Origin: Stutzerimonas kunmingensis
GTDB taxonomy: Bacteria; Pseudomonadota; Gammaproteobacteria; Pseudomonadales; Pseudomonadaceae
Direction of reading: 5' to 3'
DNA: 64,000 nt
Assembly (NCBI RefSeq): GCF_900114065.1
Contig: NZ_FORS01000002.1
Coordinates: 1 to 64,000 of the forward strand
Below the pieces are notes generated by a model. It worked only from the letters and a program-made list of their open reading frames with translations. It did not search any database and had not been told where the DNA came from. The position numbers were made by a program, and so were the translations under genes. Of this stretch, positions 1 to 9,006 are shown piece after piece; position 1 is the first letter of the stretch, and every line of letters begins with the position of its first letter.

Positions 1-40
1 TGCCCGATTGAAGTCATGACAGAGGTGGTAGGAATGCATC

Positions 41-337
41 ATGCTGCGCCTGCTTCAATTCAATAACCGTGTTGCACTCAGCCCCTGCAACCGCCAGGAA
101 TATCTTGATGGGTATATCGACGGAATTATTAATGCTCTAGCTAATTCTGAAGCCAAAATTTTGTGTGCTTCTGGAGTAACAGGAACAATTCATAATTTGA
201 CTAGCGAGGCAGCTTTAAAGCTTGAAAAGCTTATCTCCGAACTGTTACACCCACTGGTGAAGAGAGAACACGAGAGACTAGTCAAATACAATAATCTCCC
301 GCATATCAAAATTGAGCGTGAGAAAAGTGGCATCTGA
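41..337 (+). CDS. Hypothetical cassette-encoded protein, 98 aa
   Basis: I do not recognise this protein. It is a soluble-looking 98-residue product with no signal peptide or membrane segment and a charged, mostly helical C-terminal half (lysine/glutamate-rich from about residue 55). The ATG at 41 follows an AGGA at 30-33 with 7-nt spacing, which supports the start. The TGA stop lies inside the left end of the attC site, the usual layout of a gene cassette. Codon use is AT-rich compared with the genes after 1400. Its promoter would lie in the array to the left, outside the window. Confidence 0.6.
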   Translation: MLRLLQFNNRVALSPCNRQEYLDGYIDGIINALANSEAKILCASGVTGTIHNLTSEAALKLEKLISELLHPLVKREHERLVKYNNLPHIKIEREKSGI

Positions 338-407
338 AAATGCGCTCAAAGCGCTTACTCAGTTGGCTGAGGCCGGCGAAGCCGGCCCCTTAGCTTAATC
401 GTTAGAT
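332..407 (+). other. attC recombination site (59-base element) of cassette 1
   Basis: The right end is a perfect core site, GTTAGAT (401-407, consensus GTTRRRY), preceded by TTAGCTTAATC as the L' arm. The left end, ATCTGAA (332-338), is a near match to the inverse core ATCTAAC and is followed by AATGCGCTCAAAGCG. That agrees position by position with my recollection of the aadA-type left arm. The interior holds a GGCCGGC/GCCGGCC hairpin at about 371-387. Total length is 76 bp. Strand-specific folding of the bottom strand was not computed. Confidence 0.72.
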
Positions 408-422
408 CGCTTGGAAAAGCAT

Positions 423-1274
423 ATGCCCCCTTCGTCACAAAACGACCGCTCGTTGATGCCTTTGCTGATCACCAGCATGGCCGTTGTTGCTCCACTTCTC
501 TTTATACTTGGGTTGGTAGTCGGCAACCACCTACAAGGAAACGCAAGCTTCACCGCGGACTCAATCTCTTCATGGTTGTCTGCAATTGCAACTGTCGCTA
601 TTGCAATCTTGACATTCGTACTCGCAAAGGAAACCTGGTATTTGCGAGAGGCGCAGGTTCGACAACTTGAAGAGCTGAAGCGCGAGAATATTCGGCCTAG
701 TATCGGAATTCAGCTTTATAGCAGCCCCGTCGGGATCCACTTCATAGATGCAAGAGTCACCAATTCCGGTAAAGGCATAGCAAAGAAGGTCCGCTTTGCC
801 TTTAAGGACCGGTCGGGGGCAGCACTGCCTCCTGACAACGATCCCGTCACAGAAAAGTTCCTAAAGCTTTCGATGTTCAGCAAAGGAATAGAGACAATCG
901 GTATTGGTCAAACAATGTCTAGCTTTGTCTTCAGTTTCCTCGATCTGGGCAAAGAACTGGACGGCAATATATTTGAACCGTACCTCAACATCGTCATCGA
1001 CTTCGAAGATGTTGAGGGCAACAAATATCAGAACACATTCGAAATTGACTTTGCACAGTACGAAGGAGTGAGTCACCTAGGCGGTGCAGATGCTCTGCAC
1101 AAGATTTCGGATGAGATGAAGTGGATTCGAGAACTACTCGGAAAGGTAGTAAAGACCTCGAGAAACAGACTCGAGGTGGATGTATTCAACGAAATCGATA
1201 GGCAGGTCGAGATCGAGCTGAATCGTAAACGTCTTGAAGAGGCCCGCGGCCAACATAGCGGTGCAGCGGCCTAA
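423..1274 (+). CDS. Two-TM membrane protein with large cytoplasmic domain, cassette-encoded
   Basis: The product is 283 aa if it starts at the ATG at 423. A TTG at 411 in the same frame would add four residues but is less well placed relative to GGAA at 413-416. Two hydrophobic segments (about residues 12-34 and 48-66) form a hairpin. A charged helix follows (about 70-90) and then a roughly 190-residue soluble domain with alternating beta-like stretches. I do not recognise the soluble domain. Two-TM anchors with a sensory or effector domain occur in some phage-defence proteins and in many uncharacterised cassette genes, so no function is assigned. The stop overlaps the left end of the second attC site. 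Confidence 0.68.
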   Translation: MPPSSQNDRSLMPLLITSMAVVAPLLFILGLVVGNHLQGNASFTADSISSWLSAIATVAIAILTFVLAKETWYLREAQVRQLEELKRENIRPSIGIQLYSSPVGIHFIDARVTNSGKGIAKKVRFAFKDRSGAALPPDNDPVTEKFLKLSMFSKGIETIGIGQTMSSFVFSFLDLGKELDGNIFEPYLNIVIDFEDVEGNKYQNTFEIDFAQYEGVSHLGGADALHKISDEMKWIRELLGKVVKTSRNRLEVDVFNEIDRQVEIELNRKRLEEARGQHSGAAA

Positions 1275-1363
1275 CCATTCGATCAACCTGACTACCCAAA
1301 GCTGCGCTTTGGGTGCCCTCCATGCCTCCGCATTCCGGCGGCAGGTTATTTCCAACGTTCCGC
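1269..1363 (+). other. attC site of cassette 2, degenerate right core; array boundary
   Basis: The left core GCCTAAC (1269-1275) is perfect and is followed by CATTCG and ATCAACCTG (L''). The facing arm CAGGTTAT (1343-1350) pairs with L'' except for one unpaired C, as expected for the extrahelical base that sets attC strand choice. The interior holds the hairpin CCCAAAGC/GCTTTGGG. The right core should read GTTRRRY but is GTTCCGC (1357-1363). Cassette recombination cuts between G and TT, so bases after 1357 would belong to the flanking chromosome. This places the distal array boundary here, 75 bp before the stop of the next gene. Confidence 0.62.
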
Positions 1364-1437
1364 AGCAGAATCTGTCTGTTCCGACTGCCTCGCTGCTCTC
1401 ATGGCGCCACACCGTCCAACAGGCGCTCCGCACGCGT

Positions 1438-2373
1438 TCAAACGCCGGCTTCCTGCATCCACTTCGGTCTCGGGTAACGGCGATCGGCCTTCCCGGCCTT
1501 GAGCACGGCTCCCGGTACGTCGTGGCCGACCAGCTGGGGCAGGTCGGCGGCGCATTGCAGCAGACGGTCGAAATCGACGCCGGTGTTCAGGCCCATGCGC
1601 TGGAACATATGCACGAGATCTTCGGTGCAGATATTGCCGCTGGCGCCAGGGGCGTAAGGGCAGCCGCCGAGTCCGCCGAGAGAGGCATCGAAGCGGTCGA
1701 TGCCGGCGTTCAGCGCTGCCAGCGCGTTGGCCAGGCCCATGCCGCGGGTGTTGTGGAAGTGTGCGGTGAATACTGCCTGCGGCCAGCTGTTCAGCACTTC
1801 GCGGCAGATGCGCTCGACCTGCGCCGGGTCGGCCATGCCGGTGGTGTCGCAGAGCGTGATGCCCTGCACGCCGGTTTCCAGCAGGCGTTGCACCAGCTCA
1901 TAGATGCGCCGCTCGGGCACGTCGCCCTCGAAGGGGCAGCCGAAGGTGGTCGATAGCGAGGCGTTGATGAACACGCCACTGCCGCGAGTGACTTCGATGA
2001 TTTCGCGGAACTGCACCAGCGACTGTTCGGGCGTCATGCGCAGGTTGGCCAGGCCGTGGGTATCGCTGGCCGACATCACCAGGTTGATCTCGTCCACCTC
2101 GCAGGCCAGCGCGCGCTCGCAGCCCTTCACGTTGGGCACCAGCACGGTGTACTCGACGCCCTCCGCACGGCGGATGCCGCGCATCACGTCCTCGGCGTCG
2201 CGCAGGTTGGGGATGGCCTTGGGCGAGGTAAAGGAGGTGACCTCGATCTTTGCCAGCCCGGTTTGCGAGAGGCGGTCGATCAGGGCGATCTTGGCTTCGG
2301 TCGGCACGAAGTTCGCTTCGATCTGGAAGCCGTCGCGGGTGGCGACTTCCTGGATATACAGACGTTTGCTCAT
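1438..2373 (-). CDS. mvaB: Hydroxymethylglutaryl-CoA lyase
   Basis: A 311-residue TIM-barrel lyase of the HMG-CoA lyase family, which cleaves 3-hydroxy-3-methylglutaryl-CoA to acetoacetate and acetyl-CoA. Visible family marks are the substrate/metal motif RDGFQ (residues 13-17), the metal-binding HFH in a HFHNTRG stretch near 215, and the C-terminal signature GGLGGCPYAPGASGN with the catalytic-loop cysteine. Length fits bacterial MvaB. The start is the ATG before SKRLYIQEV. An in-frame upstream extension would run through the REP repeat and is rejected. It lies downstream of, and is probably co-transcribed with, a CoA-transferase. The related leucine-pathway genes (liuABCD) are not adjacent, so a role outside leucine degradation is possible. 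Confidence 0.9.
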   Translation of the reverse strand: MSKRLYIQEVATRDGFQIEANFVPTEAKIALIDRLSQTGLAKIEVTSFTSPKAIPNLRDAEDVMRGIRRAEGVEYTVLVPNVKGCERALACEVDEINLVMSASDTHGLANLRMTPEQSLVQFREIIEVTRGSGVFINASLSTTFGCPFEGDVPERRIYELVQRLLETGVQGITLCDTTGMADPAQVERICREVLNSWPQAVFTAHFHNTRGMGLANALAALNAGIDRFDASLGGLGGCPYAPGASGNICTEDLVHMFQRMGLNTGVDFDRLLQCAADLPQLVGHDVPGAVLKAGKADRRYPRPKWMQEAGV

Positions 2374-2390
2374 GGGGAGTCCTGGGGTTT

Positions 2391-2470
2391 CGTAGGGTGG
2401 ATGACGCTCTACCCATCCACCGTTGTGGCTTGCTGGCTGGTGGACAAGCTTCGCCTTGTCCACCCTGCGT
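2391..2470. repeat. Pair of inverted REP-like palindromes (BIME)
   Basis: Two palindromes face each other between mvaB and the CoA-transferase. The first reads CGTAGGGTGGAT...ATCCACC (2391-2421). The second, inverted, reads GGTGGACAAG-CTTCGC-CTTGTCCACC followed by CTGCG (2439-2469). Both share the outline CG(T/C)AGGGTGGA with a closing TCCACC, also seen downstream of betA. The layout is that of REP/BIME elements spread by RAYT transposases. In the transcript the hairpins could also modulate mvaB expression. Confidence 0.75.
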
Positions 2471-2475
2471 GGCGT

Positions 2476-3678
2476 TCAGATGATCCCGCGTTCGCGCAGG
2501 CCCTGGCGTTGTTCATCGGTGAGGCCGAGGCCGGCCAGCACATCGTCGGTGTGCTCGCCCAGTTGCGGGCCGCCTTCGCCGATGCGCCCCGGCGTGCGCG
2601 ACAGCTTGGGCAGCACGCCCGGTACCTTGAGCGGGCCGGCAAAGGTCTGCACCTGCTCGATCATCTGCCGCGCCAGGTAGTGCGGGTCCTTGACGATATC
2701 GGCGGCGGTGTAGGGATAACCGGCCGGCACGCGGGCGCCCTTGAGTGCTTCGATCACCTCGTCGCGGCTGTGCTGGATGGTCCATTCGCCAATGGCGGCA
2801 TCGATCAGCTCGGCGTGCTGGGCGCGGCCGTCGTTGTGGGCGAAGCGCGGATTATCGGCGAGGTCCTGGCGGCCCATCAGGATCATCAGGCGCTTGTAGA
2901 TGCTGTCGCCATTGCCAGCGATCAGGACGTAAGCGCCGTCGTTGCACAGATAGGAATTGGACGGCGTGATGCCGGGCAGGGCACTGCCAGCCGGCTCGCG
3001 TACGTAGCCGAAGGCGTCGTATTCGGGCACGAGGCTTTCCATCATGGCGAACACCGACTCGTACAGCGCCACGTCGATCTCCTGGCCCTGGCCGCTACGG
3101 TTGCGCTCCTGCAGGGCGAGCAACACGCCGATTACCCCATACAGCGAGGACAGCGAATCGCCAATGCTGACGCCAACCCGCACCGGCGGCTGGCCCGGAT
3201 AGCCGGACAGGTGGCGCAGGCCACCCATGGCTTCGCCGATCACACCGAAGCCAGGCAGGTCGCGATAGGGCCCGGTCTGTCCGTAGCCGGAGATGCGCAG
3301 CATGATCAGCCGAGGGTTCAGCTTCGACAGCTCATCCCAGCCCAGGCCCCATTCTTCCAGCGTGCCGGGGCGGAAGTTCTCCACCAGAATGTCGGCTTCG
3401 GCCACCAGCCGGCGGACGATTTCCTGGCCTTCCGCGGCCTTGAGATCCAGCGTCACCGAGCGCTTGTTGCGCGATTGCACATGCCACCAGAGCGAGGTGC
3501 CGTCCTTGAGCTTGCGCCACTTGCGCAACGGGTCGCCGACCTTGGGCGGCTCGATCTTGATCACATCGGCGCCGAATTCGCCGAGCAGCTTGCTGGCGAA
3601 AGGGCCGGCGATCAGCTGGCCCATCTCGATCACCTTGAGGCCCTGCAGCGGCAGGTTCTTGTCTGTCTGTTCGCTCAT
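2476..3678 (-). CDS. CaiB/BaiF family CoA-transferase (family III)
   Basis: A 400-residue family III CoA-transferase that moves CoA between carboxylic acids. The N-terminal region carries the family pattern (LxGLKVIEMGQLIAGPFASKLL, then GADVIKIEPP), and the likely catalytic aspartate is D174 in SIGDSLSSLYG. Length is typical. It sits upstream of HMG-CoA lyase on the same strand. An attractive reading is activation of a free acid such as 3-hydroxy-3-methylglutarate with succinyl-CoA, followed by cleavage by MvaB. The same fold also serves itaconate, carnitine and other acids, so the substrate is unproven. The chosen start is MSEQTDKN. The long in-frame extension upstream is antisense to the LysR gene and is rejected. 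Confidence 0.88.
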   Translation of the reverse strand: MSEQTDKNLPLQGLKVIEMGQLIAGPFASKLLGEFGADVIKIEPPKVGDPLRKWRKLKDGTSLWWHVQSRNKRSVTLDLKAAEGQEIVRRLVAEADILVENFRPGTLEEWGLGWDELSKLNPRLIMLRISGYGQTGPYRDLPGFGVIGEAMGGLRHLSGYPGQPPVRVGVSIGDSLSSLYGVIGVLLALQERNRSGQGQEIDVALYESVFAMMESLVPEYDAFGYVREPAGSALPGITPSNSYLCNDGAYVLIAGNGDSIYKRLMILMGRQDLADNPRFAHNDGRAQHAELIDAAIGEWTIQHSRDEVIEALKGARVPAGYPYTAADIVKDPHYLARQMIEQVQTFAGPLKVPGVLPKLSRTPGRIGEGGPQLGEHTDDVLAGLGLTDEQRQGLRERGII

Positions 3679-3740
3679 CACGACACCTGTGCCGGTTGAT
3701 TCATGGTGCCGAGCATGACCGACGCATCGGCAGCGGACAA

Positions 3741-3755
3741 TTGGCCGTTGGCCAA
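3741..3755. promoter_or_regulatory. Inverted repeat TTGGCC-N3-GGCCAA, candidate LysR operator
   Basis: A perfect 6-bp inverted repeat with 3-bp spacing lies in the 177-bp divergent region between the CoA-transferase and the LysR gene. The same TTGGCCAA core recurs at 4813-4820 upstream of dctP. LysR-type regulators commonly bind such sites between themselves and a divergent target. Assignment to this LysR protein is inference. Confidence 0.45.
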
Positions 3756-3855
3756 GTGAGGTTTCGCGCCTAACGAAGGCTAAGACGAAAGGCGCTTTGA
3801 AAAACTCGGCTTGAGCGGCGCATGCTTCGTCACCCGCGAATACGGAAGCTTGCCC

Positions 3856-4755
3856 ATGCGCCGCATCGATTTCGTCACCGTTCGGCTGTTCGTCGCCATC
3901 GCCGAGACCCGTAGCCTGACCCGCGCCGCCGAGCGCGAGCATCTGGCGCTGGCAGCGGTGAGCAAGCGCGTCAGCGATCTGGAAGGGCAGCTCGGCGTCA
4001 GCCTGCTCTATCGCCAGCCCAAGGGCGTCGAGTTGACGCCGGCCGGCCACGCGCTGCTGCACCACGCGCGCAACCTGCTGGACAACCTGCAGCAGCTGGA
4101 CGCTGACCTCAGCGAGTTCAGCCAGGGCGTGAAGGGCCATGTGCGCATCCACGCCAACACCTCGGCGGTGATCGAGTTCCTGCCCGAAGACCTGAGCGCC
4201 TTTGCCCGCCAGCATCCGGAAGTGAAGATCGACCTGGAGGAGCGCGTCAGCAGTGACACCCTGCGCGCCCTGCGCGAGGGGCTGACCGATATCGGCATCT
4301 TCGCCGGGCACATGCCGGCCGGGGACCTGCAGGTGTTTCCCTACCGCGAGGATCGGCTGGTGCTGGTGACGCCACGCGAGCATCCGCTGGCCGGCCGCGA
4401 ACGCATTGCGCTGCGCGAGGCGGCAGGCTTCGACTTCATTGGCCTGCAGCAGGACGCTTCGCTGCATGCCCTGCTGCAGCAGTCGGCACAGCAGATGGGC
4501 ACGCCGCTGCGCCTGCGCATCCAGGTGCGCAGCTTCGAGGCGATCTGCCGGATGATCCACACCGGCATGGGCATCGGCGTGCTGCCCGAGCAGGTGGTGC
4601 GCAACTACCTGCCGGCGCTGGACGTGGCCATGGTGCCGCTGACCGATGTCTGGGCGCGGCGCGAACTGAAGCTCGGCGTGCGCAATCTGGAAAGCCTGTC
4701 GGTGACTGCCCGGCAGATGCTCGAACACCTCACGCTTCGCGAAGGCCAGGTTTGA
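3856..4755 (+). CDS. LysR-type transcriptional regulator
   Basis: A 299-residue LysR-type regulator: a winged HTH in residues 1-60 (RLFVAIAETRSLTRAAE, LALAAVSKRVSDLE), then a two-lobe periplasmic-binding-like effector domain. The ATG at 3856 with GGAAG upstream is preferred to a TTG 45 nt earlier. It is divergent from the CoA-transferase/HMG-CoA-lyase pair and reads towards dctP. The most economical role is control of both units in response to an organic acid or CoA ester. The ligand cannot be read from the sequence. Confidence 0.9.
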   Translation: MRRIDFVTVRLFVAIAETRSLTRAAEREHLALAAVSKRVSDLEGQLGVSLLYRQPKGVELTPAGHALLHHARNLLDNLQQLDADLSEFSQGVKGHVRIHANTSAVIEFLPEDLSAFARQHPEVKIDLEERVSSDTLRALREGLTDIGIFAGHMPAGDLQVFPYREDRLVLVTPREHPLAGRERIALREAAGFDFIGLQQDASLHALLQQSAQQMGTPLRLRIQVRSFEAICRMIHTGMGIGVLPEQVVRNYLPALDVAMVPLTDVWARRELKLGVRNLESLSVTARQMLEHLTLREGQV

Positions 4756-4812
4756 ACGAAGCCGTTCGGCGGCGCCATCGCGCCACGGCCTTCGCCAAAC
4801 GCGAAGTCGCGC

Positions 4813-4820
4813 TTGGCCAA
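4813..4820. promoter_or_regulatory. TTGGCCAA half-site upstream of dctP
   Basis: TTGGCCAA lies 80 bp before the dctP start and matches the arm of the inverted repeat at 3741-3755. A shared motif in front of both neighbouring transcription units suggests one regulator acting on both. It is short, so chance occurrence is possible. Confidence 0.3.
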
Positions 4821-4824
4821 TTAG

Positions 4825-5898
<1,074 letters not shown>

Positions 5899-5909
5899 GG
5901 CAAGCCCGC

Positions 5910-5930
5910 CAATGGTCTGTTAGACCAATG
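5910..5930. promoter_or_regulatory. 21-bp palindrome centred on GGTCTGTTAGACC
   Basis: The sequence is CAATGGTCTGTTAGACCAATG-like, with arms CATTGGTCT/AGACCATTG (one mismatched pair). It begins 12 bp after the dctP stop. The ATTGGTnnnACCAAT outline resembles operators of FadR-subfamily GntR regulators (PdhR, GlcC, LldR types). No T-run follows, so it is not a standard terminator. Assigning a regulator is speculative. Confidence 0.35.
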
Positions 5931-6020
5931 TGCAGTTTCGGCCACGGCGCTGGCTGCACAGAATGGCGGCGTCTATCTGCGTGATCGGACAAGTGTGTAT
6001 TCCAACCGGATGGTTGAACG

Positions 6021-6050
6021 AGCGGCCCTTGAGGCCGCTTTTTTTTGCCT
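6021..6050 (+). terminator. Rho-independent terminator after dctP
   Basis: AGCGGCC-CTTGA-GGCCGCT (6021-6039) is followed directly by a run of eight T. A 7-bp GC-rich stem with a T-tract is a canonical intrinsic terminator on the plus strand, and it ends the dctP transcript. Confidence 0.9.
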
Positions 6051-6282
6051 GCAAAACGCGTTCGCTGGTCTCGGGACTGAAGCATTCAGCTACGCGAAAG
6101 CTCTGGCAAATGGCGGTAGTGCACACGCCATGCGGTGAGGCGAGGTCTATGCTTGAGCAAAGCCGATACGCCAAGGGTGGCGTGCTTGGCTGGAGTGCAC
6201 CGTCTGACAGGCGCTGGGTTGGTCATTGGGTTCGCCTGCTGGACAGGGTTCTGCATACCAACAAGACAGACGAGGAACTGCC

Positions 6283-8238
<1,956 letters not shown>

Positions 8239-8354
8239 AGGCGAGGGCGACCGGAGCGTAGTCCCGCAGCCAGTCGCCTTTACCAATGAGCCTGTGCCCG
8301 GCGGCAATGCCACGACTCGCCGGGCTCGATGTTCCCCGCTTGTATGGGCGGGGA

Positions 8355-8717
8355 TCAGACGCCGGCAGGCGGGCTTTTCAGGCTGTCATTGCCGGTTACG
8401 GTGGTGCCGTTGGTGGCTGCCGCGGCATTGGCCTGCAGTTGTTGACTATCTTTTTCCGAGCGTTCGAACGGCATGTGGTGCGAGCGGCCTTCGGCCATGC
8501 CGGCCTGTTCGTTGATTTCATTGAACACGCGCTTGGCTTCGCAGTGCCCGGTTACGCCACGGGATAGTGCCAGGCCGCCGATACCCAGCTGCAGCAGTCC
8601 GCCCAGGCCGCCGCGGCTGAGGCCCTTGGCAAGGAAATACAGCCCGCCGGCCAGGGACATGGCGCGTTCCCAGCCGTGGACGTTCTGATTCTGGTGGTTC
8701 GAAGAATTGTTGTTCAT
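8355..8717 (-). CDS. DUF2892 (YgaP-like TM domain) membrane protein
   Basis: A 120-residue protein whose middle (about residues 15-60) is the DUF2892 two-helix hairpin: ERAMSLAGGLYFLAKGLSRGGLGG, then GGLALSRGVTGHC, the hallmark RGxTGHC end. The hydrophilic asparagine-rich N-terminus and the unstructured C-terminal 50 residues are variable in this family. No enzyme domain is attached, unlike rhodanese-YgaP. Function is unknown; these proteins are small inner-membrane components often linked to stress. It has no obvious operon partner, and the downstream side faces the end of acsA. Confidence 0.75.
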   Translation of the reverse strand: MNNNSSNHQNQNVHGWERAMSLAGGLYFLAKGLSRGGLGGLLQLGIGGLALSRGVTGHCEAKRVFNEINEQAGMAEGRSHHMPFERSEKDSQQLQANAAAATNGTTVTGNDSLKSPPAGV

Positions 8718-8863
8718 TGGGTGGCTCCGACGAGGACATTCTCAATGAATGACTCTCGCCGGCGCAGGCTGTTCGGTGCCGCAGGTCGGCATCTGGCGGC
8801 AACGCCGGTGAAGTGGCTGTTGTGGGAAGCCAAACGGATGCAGGGGGAGCAGGGCTCACCAAC

Positions 8864-8890
8864 GTGTGGGAGCGGTCTTGACCGCGAATC
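8864..8890. repeat. Pseudomonas REP element (GTGGGAGCGG type)
   Basis: GTGTGGGAGCGGTC-TTGACCGCGAATC has the classic Pseudomonas REP outline: a GTGGGAGCGG head, an inverted CCGC arm and a GAA tail. About 15 bp further on, TTCGCGGCCGACATCGGC (8912-8929) looks like a partial inverted partner. It lies in the 289-bp gap between the DUF2892 gene and ptrB, which otherwise holds nothing recognisable. This family differs from the CGTAGGGTGGA repeats at 2391 and 36158. Confidence 0.7.
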
Positions 8891-9006
8891 GTGAAAATGC
8901 GACGGGCGAACTTCGCGGCCGACATCGGCGCGGGGCAGCCGTGCTTCACGGTCGGCCCCGAGGATGAATGTCTCGCGCAACCAGACAGGCTGCACGCGAG
9001 AGCGTG

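Larger units (their letters stand above)
1..1363. mobile_element. Distal end of an integron gene-cassette array
   Basis: Two compact cassettes lie head to tail. Each is one plus-strand gene with almost no flanking sequence, and its stop codon falls inside or next to an attC-like site (332-407 and 1269-1363). The sequence is clearly more AT-rich than the chromosome that follows, and neither product resembles a core Pseudomonas protein. No integrase gene or attI is visible, so the array must continue to the left. Chromosomal integrons with attC sites of about 76 bp are known in Pseudomonas stutzeri-group strains; placing this array among them is inference. Confidence 0.72.
5899..6282. other. 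Intergenic region dctP-acsA
   Basis: No coding potential is seen in these 384 bp. It holds the palindrome at 5910-5930, the dctP terminator at 6021-6050 and about 230 bp of acsA upstream DNA. I see no convincing sigma-70 or sigma-54 promoter in the acsA upstream part. GAGGAA at 6271-6276 is the acsA ribosome binding site. Confidence 0.6.

Noticed and set aside
2056-3699. A 547-residue plus-strand frame across mvaB and the CoA-transferase
   Set aside because: It crosses two real minus-strand genes and the REP repeats; no plausible start signal or domain.
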